From the NCBI GenBank assembly GCA_029378245.1, contig JARKIF010000034.1, positions 310,001 through 374,000 of the forward strand: a DNA stretch of 64,000 bases, in the 5' to 3' direction. Numbering within the stretch: position 1 is the stretch's first letter; each line of letters begins with the position of its first letter. Origin of the DNA: Roridomyces roridus (Eukaryota; Basidiomycota; Agaricomycetes; Agaricales; Mycenaceae). The translations under genes were made by a program, and so were the position numbers. Under the pieces are notes generated by a model. It saw only the letters and a program-made list of their open reading frames with translations, had not been told where the DNA came from and searched no databases. Shown one piece after another: positions 10,737 through 21,311 of the stretch.

Positions 10737-11294
10737 ACTACCACACTCTGCCCCGGCTAATCTGTCCCCCCTACCCCACTCACCGCTACCGCCTCCCTCG
10801 ACCCACAAAGCCGCCGACTGTCTACCCACCGAGCCGGCAGCGGAGATGGAGTGACGTGATATGCCGCTGGACAAGGGACGCCTCGACCACCGACATACCC
10901 CGCTACAGCCTCTCGCCGTCACCAACCGCAAGATTTACGACGTGGACGCACTTAGTACTTCAAGCGGGCGGTTGACGGGCTGCTTTCGGCTCGGTGGATG
11001 TTGATGGAAGCGGCCGACGGGTTCAAGGAGGTCTGGGCATGGGGTGAGCAGGGTGTCAATTGGGATAGATGAAGCCAAATGGGCACGAACTGTTTCTTTA
11101 TTTCTTTGCTTGAATCGGACTCTCTACATCCCTATCCCATGTAACATCTTACCCAGTTCTGTACATTATCATATAGCGGGTTGTAATCTACTCTGGAACC
11201 AATGGCCAGATCACTCATCATGTGGGAACTCTTCCTTGCCCCGACTTCGAGTACTTTGCTTGAATTCATATCTACATTCATGACAAGACACGCT
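10737..11294. other. intergenic between convergent genes, nothing recognised
   Basis: This 558-bp stretch lies between the stop of the membrane-protein gene and the end of the minus-strand disrupted gene. It is expected to hold two 3' UTRs. No ORF, repeat or RNA was supported. Confidence 0.35.
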
Positions 11295-12030
11295 TCAATG
11301 ATACCTATAGCTACTCAGCCGCATCATATAAGTACTCGATGGCCAAGCCGTGTTCTCCCAAATATCCGATTCGAAATCCAACAACCCGCTCGATATCTCA
11401 TGAATCCCGTGTTGAGCGCACTCATCCATGTATGAAGCGTATTCGACGCGCAGGTTTGAGCCCCAGTCCGCATGCATCAGTCTTCACAAAAAGTATGGAG
11501 AGCCCTTTAAATTTCATGTCAAGCAGAGCGGAAGGCTGAGACAGCTAAGCAACTCACCCAACTCGCGCAATATCTTCCTCGTCTCCTCCTCCTTTACTCC
11601 TTCCTTCATCTGATCCTCAGGGCGCGGTAAATCAACCATATCGGGCGCATTGTGTACCACTGGCCCTTGCGAAATTGTGTTGCCACCAAAAAGTCGTCCC
11701 AGTTCTGAACTTTCAAATTCTCATCCACGCAGGGAACACACTCCACGCTCAAAGCCGCACCCATGTCTTGCGTCAAAATCTGCTCCAAGTGGCTACGCAC
11801 AGTGCGGTTCCCGGAGTGATCCTTCTTGAGCGTAATGTTGACCAGCTCCTCGATCCAACGTATGCCTTCTTGACATGGCACCACGATTCCTCCAGCCATT
11901 GCGCGATATGGGGAATTCGGGCTCAGAGACAAGGTTCGAGAAAGACGAGGGGGATTCGGATTCAGAGCCAAAGCTCGAGGAAGAAGAGGGGAGTGGAACT
12001 GGGAGCCTGAGCGTCGGTGGAGTCAGACAT
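11295..12030 (-). pseudogene. disrupted gene of unknown function
   Basis: The minus strand shows protein-like sequence in changing frames. It opens with ATG at 12030 (MSDSTDAQAPSSTP), shifts to a Ser/Glu-rich frame (FGSESESPSSFSNL), then to the best block at about 11905-11660 (start MAGGIVVPCQEGIRW, later VQNWDDFLVATQF). It shifts again to VHNAPDMVDLPRPEDQMKEG, ending at a GTGAGT donor near 11545. A last block (11295-11465) reads LRVEYASYMDECAQHG. I could not join all blocks with GT-AG introns, so either the gene is broken by several small indels or the splicing is unusual. No family was recognised. Confidence 0.4.
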
Positions 12031-12734
12031 TGCGTTGTAATGGAGGGCGTTAAGGGGAGCAACGCGTAAATATCAGTACACAACGCGAAGGATTTGGATT
12101 GCAACAACGCCACGGATTTACCTACGAGTTGGTGCACGACATGTATTCGGAGCTCTCCCCACTGGACTCGACCTCGATGATTCTGAAACATCCAACTAGC
12201 CGCGACGGCTCAACGGGAGCCGGGACAACTGGAACCCCACGAGACATCGCCTCCCAGTCACTACAACTGCATCAGACCCAAGCTCTAGGAACAAGTAAGA
12301 GGAAATCACGTTGTTTCCCAGATCGCATGGCGGAACTTGGCCTAGACCATCGGTGTTCAGGATCCGTTTGGGAGTCGCGTTCGTCCTCGTACAAGACAAT
12401 TCATTTAGTGCGTCGGCGGCTGAGGTCGAGTGGTTCCAAAGGCTGACCCTTGTTAGAGAAGAAAGTTGGAAGAAAGAGAGATCCTGATCACAACCTCCTG
12501 TATCAGTGGCTGAGACCACGGCATTTCCCTTTTTGGACTGCGCCTGACTCGCCCTTCTCTTTTTCACGTTCGCGAGGAACCAGAATACTTGCAACTCGAT
12601 CGAAGACCCAATAAGATTTACATTCTGAGCTGGTGGGAAATATTCTAGAGCTATGAGCTATGTATCTCTGGATGGCGACGAACCAAAACGATTGTACGAA
12701 CTCAGGAAACTTCTTGATGCCCGGCAACTGCTGC
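12031..12734. other. intergenic stretch, nothing supported
   Basis: About 700 bp separate the disrupted gene from the end of paralogue 2. Minus-strand ORF 12196-12594 has no family resemblance or splice support. Bases 12500-12536 repeat a segment seen near 4.35 kb. Confidence 0.35.
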
Positions 12735-13241
12735 CTAGTCATGTAAGTTGGCAGCATTTGCTGTCATCTCCTTGAACATATGGGCGTGGATGGCGTCTGG
12801 CGCTTTTGAGCCACCTAATGGAGAGAATGTCGGAAAACTCACCAGCTTCCACATCAGTCAAATTATCAAACCAGTATTTTAGTTTATCTTGATGAGGTCG
12901 CATTACTTTGCCCAGCATCGCCCGCAACTCTCGGATGTGTGTGTCTGGGTCTGCCAAGAACTAGCAAGATTCAGGGCATCATTTAGGAGGAATGGAGTGT
13001 ACCCACCTGAGGGTTTTCCCGTTCCCAAACTCGGGTTAGCTCGTCGAGTTGCTCCTGATTTGGACGCTGACTCTGAGCAAGTATCGTATGAGTCTTGCCG
13101 GACGGTGGGATGAGGAAGATGGATACGCACGATTAACTCATCTCTGACTCGAATTAGCTCCACCAGTTCCTCCTCACTGACTTCACCCGGGTTACTGGCA
13201 ACTTGGGCTTCCTCGAGGGTTGTGGTTTCGGAGAGAGACAT
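12735..13241 (-). CDS. small-protein family, paralogue 2 of 4 (unrecognised)
   Basis: Exons 13241-13131, 13072-13007, 12960-12843 and 12796-12735 join in frame to 118 aa, with the same phases (0, 0, 1) as the copies at 3.6, 13.4 and 16.0 kb. Landmarks are SEEELVELIRVRDELI closing exon 1, exon 2 with LTRVWERENPQ, exon 3 with KLKYWFDNL, and a shorter exon 4 ending ANLHD. The fourth exon lacks the acidic-Cys tail (D-D/E-E-x-x-YC) of copies 3 and 4. There is no signal peptide or membrane segment. It lies 164 bp downstream of paralogue 3 on the same strand, indicating tandem duplication. The function is unknown. Confidence 0.62.
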
Positions 13242-13405
13242 GACGTTCAGGGGTGCCCAGCGAAGTGACTCCGCGGATGACTCGGATCGGGCCCTCTCCT
13301 AGCACTATCCAGTCTTATCTGGTCGTCGATAACCTGAGCTCTTGAAGTGGATGTTCTCAGGCATAAGGGAGGAATGCGATCTTCAGTTTTCGGCGTGAGG
13401 AGTTT

Positions 13406-14033
13406 TCACGGTACATGGTTCTTCCGCCGACCAGCACAGTAACACTCATCGTCGTCGGAATCTGAATCTGAATCTGAACAATTGCTAGCCCTAGCTAACA
13501 ACGCAGCCCGAATGGAATCTCACGTAGTTTTGAGCCGGCAAGTAAACAGGATCTTGCAAAAACTCACCCAACTGCGCTTTACTTAGAGTATCCTGCCACC
13601 GCTTGAATCTTTCTCTGTATGGTCGATTCTCCGCGTCTATGAGGGCCAACAGGGCTGCCCTATATTTTTTGCCTTCCTGGTAATTGGCCGCCTAGCGAGC
13701 TTGAGTCCTGATTCGCCAAAGAATGGAGTGTGCCAACGTCGGGATCATAATTATTTTGTTCCTTCCATGCACGAAGTTTGGGTTCATATTCCTTGTAGGT
13801 GGGATAATAATTCTGAGCAAGTGGTATCATCATAAGTATGAGCGCTTGGAATGCGGAAGATGGATGCGCACCATGAACTCCAATGTAATGCGGAACAATT
13901 CCTCAAGTTCTGCCTTACTAATCTGAATCGAGTCGGTTGTTTCTTCTCTTTCACCAGAGGTGGCGGATGTAGCGGTCGTTGGACAGTTGGCACGAGGATG
14001 TTCAAAAGAGCTCGATGGCGAGAGACGAGTCAT
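13406..14033 (-). CDS. small-protein family, paralogue 3 of 4 (unrecognised)
   Basis: Exons 14033-13872, 13812-13738, 13691-13568 and 13518-13406 give 157 aa with the family's phases (0, 0, 1). Exon 1 ends KAELEELFRITLEFM and exon 2 carries YYPTYKEYEPKLRAW. Exon 3 has RFKRWQDTLSKAQL. Exon 4 contains a Ser-Asp repeat (SDSDSDSD) before DDDECYCAG and a basic tail. This is the most divergent of the four copies, but the frame is intact. The acidic SD run and the two cysteines are the only distinctive features. A helical soluble protein is likely and the role is unknown. Confidence 0.6.
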
Positions 14034-14607
14034 GGTGGTTTCAAGTTGGGGCAGTTGATGAATGTTGCCGTGTTTGACGACTGGGATAAGCGCTCTTTGA
14101 CTGAACGCGGGGAGAAGAGCGTGCCCGGCGGTTGGGAGGAGGACCGTGTTTACATGGGAGTCGAGACCGAGATGTTTGATCCCTTACTTGAAGTTCAACC
14201 ATCGCCTTCCTTTCCCGCCCATTCGGCCAGTCCCTCGCGTTTTTCAAAGCTTGGAACGCGTTCCTTTTACCAGCGTTCCTAGGGCTGTTCGACGGGGCAT
14301 ACAGACCGCAATTCCGCGTTCCGCTCAAACCGGTTACCCTCTGCTCCTCGCGAAAGCCATCCCTACTGCGCGCCGTGAACCTAGACCCTGCAACATACGC
14401 TGCTCAGCGGCCTCCCTTGACCGTCTCGCGTTCAAACCAACGTCGGAAGCGACCACAACGCTGCCCCGAATTTGACGCTACTCGCCGTTTTCAAGAATCA
14501 AACTCTCTTCTGCACGTCCTTGTTGACTCGAACTCAAGTCTGATATACATAAACGAGCGTGTAGATAACCCAAAGAATTACGAAGACGACCAAGACCAAG
14601 CGGGTGT

Positions 14608-15220
14608 TCATCTGCACAGAACGCCCGCCACAGCAAGCCCCAGACCAACAGCACCGAAGACACGGGGGACTAGCGCTGGAACAGTCGCGCTGGAGCCAGT
14701 TCCTGCAACGCGTTCAAATCGATTTTACGCTCTTTCGTACCACCCACCTTGTGAACTTTGCGATGCGGACGAGTCAGACGCGGGAGTCGCGGCGGAATCT
14801 GCGGTGCTAGACAGAGAGGTGCTGGCTACGCATTGCACGTTCGCGCATGTGGTGCAGGTTCTGTTCACGATGAGCTGCGCCTACGGTCTAGATGGTTCAT
14901 CCGCACCTCTGTTCTTGGAAACACGTCTGATCCGCGGCGCAGTTGCATTCTGGCGTCGGTCCACATTGGATGCATCCTGTAGACGGGGTGGACGAAGCTG
15001 CAGAGCTCGTTGACGCTATGCACTGAATACTCGCGCATGTGGTGCAGGACCTACGCCGATGAGCTGCTGTATCCGGCACTGACGCGCAAACTTACCGCGC
15101 CTGGAGGAAACACGTCTCGTTTGAAGCACAGTTGCATTGTGGGTCAGCCGGACATTGGATGCACTGCGAAGAGACGACGCTAGCAGCGGAGACGAAGAGA
15201 AGGAGCGACGTGACGCGCAT
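14608..15220 (-). CDS. Opy2-like secreted, probably GPI-anchored protein with two Cys-rich domains
   Basis: Four exons (15220-15096, 15050-14907, 14860-14748, 14702-14608) give 158 aa. A signal peptide (MRVTSLLLFVSAASVVSSQ) is followed by two repeats of one Cys-rich module, starting CIQCPADPQCNCA and CIQCGPTPECNCA. Each continues TCF-x-Q and then, after an intron at the same place, CTTCA-x-x-QC. This matches the pattern I know for the Opy2 N-terminal domain, which anchors Ste50 signalling at the yeast membrane. A Ser/Thr/Ala-rich stalk and a hydrophobic C-terminus (FGAVGLGLAVAGVLC) preceded by small residues suggest a GPI signal. There is no cytoplasmic tail for Ste50 binding, so a direct Opy2 role is unlikely. 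A cell-surface or wall protein is the safer reading. Confidence 0.72.
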
Positions 15221-15986
15221 GGTGGGCACCGTAGAGCGTGGGCTGGAGAGCGCTAGGATCAAGGGACGAAATGTAAATGTTATGCAATCTTCATTCAGTT
15301 CACATTGGCAGCCGTGTATACTTGAACGATTGGCGCCTTTGTCAATCCATGTAGCAACCATCAGGTCAGCTGGGATTCGGAAAACGGACTTGATTGAACA
15401 GAGACCGTAATCAGAATAAGGTGAGCTGTCGACATCCGTGGTACATGAAGGATTAAACATTCGTTGATTACACTCCACAATCTTCCATTTCGACTCCGAG
15501 TTCAGATCATCGAGGGTGTCCAAAAGCATGCCCCGGTGTGATGTGAATGGAACGTCGATGTCGACGAGCCGCTTGGATGATTTGCAATGTCTTGAAAAGC
15601 CTTTAGCCCAGCTTGGTTAGCTCTGCCAAACTGGCGAAGCAGTCCGTTGGTTGGGGCATCCTAAAGAAACGATAACATCTAGCTGGATGAATGCAGGAAG
15701 AAAGGCCACGCACTGATGTTTCCTGTCTAGGTCGGAATTCGAAGCAGGAAGAAAACAGGTGCGGTAGGTCCCTATCGTATTTTCTACATTCGGGCGTCTC
15801 CTTGCGAGGAGCTGAGTGCCTTGGTGACGGGGGATTCAGAGGACATGGTGACTGGGCGGCTGATCAAGAGCAAACTGAGGGGACAGGGGCGCACCGTTTC
15901 CTAACCTTGCTCTCAATAAAATGACCCCAAGTCTGAAATCCATAAAAGAAACGCAGGACTTGACAGAACCGAGTGCATGAATGGAC
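15221..15986 (-). other. gene-poor stretch with a protein-like minus-strand block
   Basis: No complete gene was found. On the minus strand about 15245-15600 reads through KRLVDIDVPF, MLLDTLDDLNSESKW and KSVFRIPADLMVAT in one open frame, which looks more protein-like than chance. It runs into the region just upstream of the Opy2-like start. It may be an exon of an unrecognised gene or a relic. The promoter of the Opy2-like gene must also lie here. Confidence 0.3.
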
Positions 15987-16534
15987 CTATGCACAGTAAC
16001 GCTCCTCATCGTTTGCGGTGGCAGCAATTGCCGTAGCCTTCTCGATGAGATGATTTCGAACAGCATCTGGCGCAGGATTGAGCCGCCAGGTAGAAATGAT
16101 GTTGCGGAAACTCACCAATTTGGGCCGGATTCAAAGTCTTGTACCAATCTGCAACTGCGTTGCGGTGGGTCCCATTAGCTCACCCATCGTCTCTTCCAAG
16201 CCCTTCACGTATGCGTCTGAACCTGGATTCAACTAGGCAGAATGAGGGCATGTTTCACGAAGCAGTGGCAAGTACCAACATCCGGATTTTTTAGTTTCCA
16301 CTGGCGGATGTGCTCTTTCTGTTGCTTCATAGTGGGGTAGCTTTTCTGAGCAAGTATCGCATGAGTACTGCTAAATGGTGGGACACACCTCCAACTCGTC
16401 CCGTGCACGAATGAGGTCGATGAGTGCTTCATTAATTGCACCGGGATTTTTGATCTCGCTTGTTGCTTTTTTCCTTCCACAAGCGTTGCGGTTTTAGCGC
16501 TTGAAGAACCATCAGGAGTGGATGAGAGAGACAT
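15987..16534 (-). pseudogene. small-protein family, paralogue 4, two frameshifts
   Basis: The copy keeps all family landmarks in order: start MSLSSTPDGSSS, exon 1 end LIDLIRARDELE, exon 2 YPTMKQQKEHIRQWKLKNPD, exon 3 end DWYKTLNPAQ and an exon 4 ending DEERYCA. The frame is broken twice. One break is at a run of six A (plus-strand T run 16467-16472), where one base seems to be missing in exon 1. The other is near 16165-16175 in exon 3. The splice sites match the intact copies. It is either a young pseudogene or, less likely, a functional gene with two consensus errors. Confidence 0.6.
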
Positions 16535-16871
16535 GTCGTTTAGGGGCATGATAGCACGTGTCGATGCCCCGCGGACTCAGAATGTTTGCGATTGGCGATT
16601 TCTTTATGGGTGGATTTCGAACAGGACAACTGAGCAGTGGTTCTGCGGTCATGCCGTGAGATCAATCATCCGAAGAATCAGCCAGGAGCTCACCTGAAGC
16701 AAGAAAAGCGACATCAAGGCCGTCGTACACGTTCAGAGTGCTGCATGACAGTCGACCTACAGGGTGACGCGCTCATAAGCAATGGAGACACGCGAGAGAA
16801 TACCAGAAGTGTTGCGCGTCAGTGAAATGTACATTGCTAGATGATACAAGTTGTAGTGTCAATTGGGAAGG
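16535..16871. other. intergenic, nothing recognised
   Basis: This 337-bp gap lies between the start of paralogue 4 and the prefoldin gene end. No supported ORF or repeat was found. It should contain the promoter of paralogue 4 and the prefoldin 3' UTR. Confidence 0.35.
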
Positions 16872-17436
16872 TCATTGCTGCTTGGGAGCATGATGAAACT
16901 AGGCCAGAAAATTAGGTTGAGCACTGAAGAAGAAATCCAACACGCACGATATCTCTTAGTTGAGCCTGCGCGTCACTAAATTGCTTCTCGAGGTATTTGC
17001 TCTGTAAGACGCGCTCAACCCAGAACGCATATAAGGAGGTAATGCACACCTTTTTGGCCAGACTGGCAATATCGTCCGAGAGTTCCTTCTCCTGCCCCTT
17101 GAGTTCCTTTTCCATCTCTTTCCGCGGGACCATCATGAACCTGGTTTGATTTTTGAGTTATCGTGTGCGACACCGCGCAGTTGGACGTATCGAACATCTT
17201 GCCGACACCCTTGTAGAGATTCACGTCTCCCTCTATCGCGCCAATCTCGTCGATGGTGAGCTGGAGGATGCGCCGTTCGCGTTCCTTGGCGTTGGCTTGC
17301 TGGCCAGTGAGATTAAGAGCTCTTTGAGACTGGACGGCCGTGTTTTGGATTTGCACGAGGATCTGGTGGCCTTGAGAGGCGTTCAGGGCAGCGTAAATGT
17401 GGAGACCTTTCTGAGTGCATCGTCTGGTAAAGACAT
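16872..17436 (-). CDS. PFD1: prefoldin subunit 1 (beta-type)
   Basis: Five exons (17436-17407, 17362-17187, 17140-17050, 17001-16948, 16898-16872) splice to 125 aa. The protein starts MSLPDDALRK and has a long helix with TAVQSQRALNLTGQQ and AKERERRILQLT. Next comes the turn region Y-x-G-V-G-K-M-F, where prefoldin beta subunits have the short beta-hairpin pair, then MMVPRKEMEKELKGQE and a second coiled-coil helix. This helix-hairpin-helix layout and length fit subunit 1 of the hexameric cytosolic prefoldin that hands actin and tubulin to TRiC/CCT. Its start is 88 bp from that of SNU114, transcribed the other way, so they share a promoter. Confidence 0.82.
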
Positions 17437-17524
17437 GGTGAAATCCGCGATCAAGTTGCCGAGGTTTGCCGTTGTTGTTTGACGCGAATTTTGACCACCG
17501 CGCTCAGCAGCTCTTCGACACAAC
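17437..17524. promoter_or_regulatory. bidirectional promoter between PFD1 and SNU114
   Basis: Only 88 bp separate the two divergent start codons. Promoters and both 5' UTRs must fit here or extend into the neighbouring genes. No TATA-like element is visible. Confidence 0.55.
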
Positions 17525-20500
17525 ATGGCATCCTTCGAGGACTACGACGAATTCGGAAACTACATTGGTGCCGACCTCGACTCGGACGACGAGGAGGACA
17601 TTCCCCAGCAACAACAATTCGCGCCGGCACCTCAAGCAGCGCCCCTTGAAGGCTACGACGACGATGATCCAATGCCTGGGACAGAGGAAAATGCACTTAT
17701 GGAACTGGACGGTTCGTATTCTTTTACAACAGACAATGCTCACCCATCGAACAGCCCTTTTCTAGAACCCGTACACAATGCTGTCGTCCTGCACGAGGAC
17801 AAGCAGTATTACCCTTCTGCCTCGGACGTGTATGGGCCGGACGTCGAGACAATGGTCCAGGAGGAGGACGCGCAGCCTCTCACTCAACCCATCATCGCGC
17901 CTATAAAAGTGCGGAAATGGAATATCGAGGAGAAGGACATGCCCGAGACGCGGTTCGACAAAGGGTGAGTCTTGCCATCCGCGCTGGTTCGTTCTAACAT
18001 CTCCTAGCTTCTTGCTCAATATGACCGCGTTCCCTGATATGATTCGCAACGTAGCTGTCGTAGGGCACCTACACCACGGAAAGACGGCGCTGCTGGACAT
18101 GCTTGTATTTGAGACACACAAGCTGACTTGGGATGCAGACAGCCAGGTCCGTCGCGCGTTCAGACGCGTCATCTGACCTGATTTTCTGTTACCCAGACGC
18201 GATACACGGACACGCATATTTTGTCCAGGGAACGGAAAATATCCATCAAGTCTTCACCAATGTCTCTCGTTTTATCTACGACTGCGGGCAAGTCGCATTT
18301 GATACATCTAATCGACACTCCGGGCCACGTCAACTTTGTCGACGAGGTCGCCACAGCTATCCGTTTGGTTGATGGGATAGTTCTGGTGGTCGATGTTATT
18401 GAGGGGGTGCGTCTCTGCTCTGCTTATCGTCCCTTTTCTGACCGTATGCCCAGTTGATGGTCGGGACTGAAAACATTCTCCGTCATGCTCTGCAAGAGAA
18501 CGTCAAAATCACGCTTGTCGTAAACAAAATCGACCGACTAATTCTCGAGCTGCGCATAAAACCTGCTGATGCTTACTACAAAATCAAGCACACTATTGAG
18601 GAAATCAACACCTTTATTGCGTGAGTGGATGCCTCCAGACAAGTTTTCTGAAATCTAACGGACACAGTGCCATTGATCCTGACCCAGAGCTGCGGCTGAG
18701 CCCCGAAAATGGAAACGTCGCTTTCGCGAGTACGGACATGAGCTGGTGTTTCACATTGCGTTCATTTGCGCAGATGTATGCGGATACATACGGTCAGTTC
18801 ATTCTTTACTCTTTACCTTAACCTGACAGTTTCCAGGCTCCCTCGACGTTGCTTCCTTTGCTGACCGCTTGTGGGGCGACATTTACTTTAACGACGAAAG
18901 AAAATTCACCCGCAAGTCGGCCGACGCAGAGTCCAACCGGACATTCGTCCACTTCATCCTGGAGCCGCTGTACAAGCTATACAGCAACGTCCTCAGCGAA
19001 GATGTGGATATGCTCAAGGAGACGCTACATGGCCTCGGCATCCATCTGAAGCCAGTCATGTTCAAGATGGATGTGCGACCGCTGCTCAAGGTGGTCTTGG
19101 CGCAGTTCTTTGGACCGGCGACGGGGCTTGTGGACATGATTGTCGAGCATATCCCGTCACCGATCGACGGCGCCGAGAACAAGGTCGAGGGAACGTACAG
19201 TGGACCACATAGCTCAGACTTGGTCGCTGCCATGAAGGCATGTGACGCGGAGGGACCGGTGATGGTACACATCACCAAGCTGTATCAGACAACCGATGCA
19301 CAGTCTTTCCGTGCGTTTGGGCGTGTTATGAGCGGCACGGTGAAGAAGGGGATGGAGATCAAGGTGCTTGGAGAAGGTTACTCGCCAGAGGACGAGGAGG
19401 ATATGATGAAGGCTACCGTCGAAGACATTTGGATAAGCGAATCTAGGTATTGCAATTTTTCTCGGTTTTGTTCCTTTATTGATGGAATCCAGGTATTTCA
19501 TCCCTGCAGAAGAAGTTCCAGCAGGTAACCTCGTTTTGCTCGGCGGAATCGACGCGTCCATCACCAAAACCGCCACCCTTGCGGGTGTGGACATCCAGGA
19601 AGACCTCCACATCTTCCGCCCCATAAAACACATGACCCAATCTGTCCTCAAGATCGCCATCGAGCCCATAGCCCCCTCGGAGCTTCCCAAGATGCTGTCC
19701 GGACTGCGGAGCATCAACAAGTCTTACCCACTCGTTTCGACCAAAGTCGAGGAGAGCGGTGAGCATGTAGTGATCGGCACGGGCGAGCTGTATCTCGACT
19801 CGGTGATGCACGATTTGAGAAAGCTGTTTTCCGAGATTGAGATCAAGGTTTCGGATCCTGTCACCAAGTTTTGCGAGACGGTGTTGGAGACGAGTGCGCT
19901 CAAGTGCTATGCTGATACGCCGAATAAAAAGTGGGCACCTTTCTCCTCTAGTTTGCGGCGGTTTGTTCATGGAATCACAGGAATAAGATCACGATGATTG
20001 CGGAGCCTCTGGAGCGCGGGGTGGCGGAGGACATTGAGCGTGGGCGGGTCAATATGCGGATGGCACCGAAGGATCGGGGCAAATTCTTCCAGGAAAAGTA
20101 CCAGTGGGACTTGCTTGCTTCCCGGTCGATATGGGCGTTTGGACCGGATGAGAATGGTCCCAATATTCTGTTGGACGATACCCTTCCTTCGCAGGTCTGT
20201 TGCGTCTCAACATCTTGCTGCGGTAACTGATTGCTTTCCGGTTAGATTGACAAGAAGATGCTGGGTACCGTCAAAGACCATATCAAGCAAGGGTTCCAAT
20301 GGGGTGCTCGGGAAGGTCCCCTATGCGACGAACGTCAGTGTTGGCATTGAAACCCGGTCTGGTATCTAATTTTTCTCCAGCGATGCGGAATGTGAAATTT
20401 CGCCTGCTGGACGCTAGTCTAGCGCAAGAGCCGATCTTCCGTGGCGGCGGACAAATTGTGCCCACAGCCCGCCGAGTATGCTACTCGTCGTTTTTGATGG

Positions 20501-21095
20501 TACGGATTTGAGGTATACGTGGAACCGGACTTATATATTCGTTGGCAGGCGGCGCCCCGATTGATGGAGCCGATATACTATGTTGAGGTGCAAGCACCGG
20601 CAGACTGCATATCGGCGGTCTACACGGTCCTCGCACGCCGACGTGGCCACGTCACCCAGGACATTCCGAAGGCCGGATCGCCACTCTACACCGTCAAGGC
20701 GTTGATCCCCGTTATTGACGCTAACGGGTTTGAAACCGACCTGCGAACGGCGACACAGGGACAGGCGTTTTGTCTGCAGGTGTTTGACCATTGGTCTATC
20801 GTACCGGGTAAGACACTTGAAATTATCTCACGAGAAGTGCTAAATCGTGTGCCCAGGTGATCCCACCGACACGAGCATCAAGCTTCGGCCGCTGGAGCCT
20901 GCGAGCGGGCAGTCGCTTGCTCGGGACTTGGTCCTCAAGACGCGGAGGCGAAAAGGCCTCGGAGACCAGTTGTCGGTTGCAAAATACCTGGACGACGAGT
21001 TTTTGGTACGCTGCTCGCTATTTTCCGGCGGTAAATCCCTGACTTTCTGATTCCAGCTGGCGCTGTCTGCTTCGGGCCACGCGGACCTGCTCTAA
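17525..21095 (+). CDS. SNU114: U5 snRNP GTPase Snu114 / EFTUD2
   Basis: Fourteen exons sum to 2943 nt and 980 aa, the normal size. Exons are 17525-17711, 17766-17964, 18008-18146, 18197-18406, 18454-18620, 18668-18792, 18837-19446, 19493-19930, 19981-20194, 20246-20333, 20381-20499, 20549-20807, 20857-21005 and 21057-21095. The N-terminus is the acidic Snu114-specific extension (YDEFGNYIG, then [15 protein letters not shown]). GTPase motifs follow in order: P-loop [13 protein letters not shown] and NKID. EF-2-like domains II-V follow ([15 protein letters not shown], then [15 protein letters not shown]). Snu114 sits in the U5 snRNP beside Prp8 and Brr2 and controls spliceosome activation and disassembly. 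The first intron (54 nt) has no stop and keeps frame, so its retention would add 18 residues to the acidic arm. Confidence 0.97.
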
Positions 21096-21311
21096 GTACC
21101 ATGTATGTACGGTGTATTGTAGAAAGTATTCGGAGAAATGGTCTGGGAAAGAGATGCTAGTCACGAGTGTCGACGTGTTTCGATTTGGTGTCGACGTGTC
21201 CTTTTCCTTTGTTTGTGCGTGAAGCGGGTACATAAGTGCCAGCGTGTTCCGAATTGACGCTACACTTTCTTTCGCGTCCCCTTCATCCACCCCCTTCTGG
21301 TCCTTCGTATA
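21096..21311. promoter_or_regulatory. SNU114 3' end and calnexin promoter
   Basis: This 216-bp gap lies between tandem plus-strand genes. A pyrimidine-rich stretch at about 21264-21303 directly precedes the calnexin ATG, as is common in highly expressed fungal genes. Confidence 0.35.
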
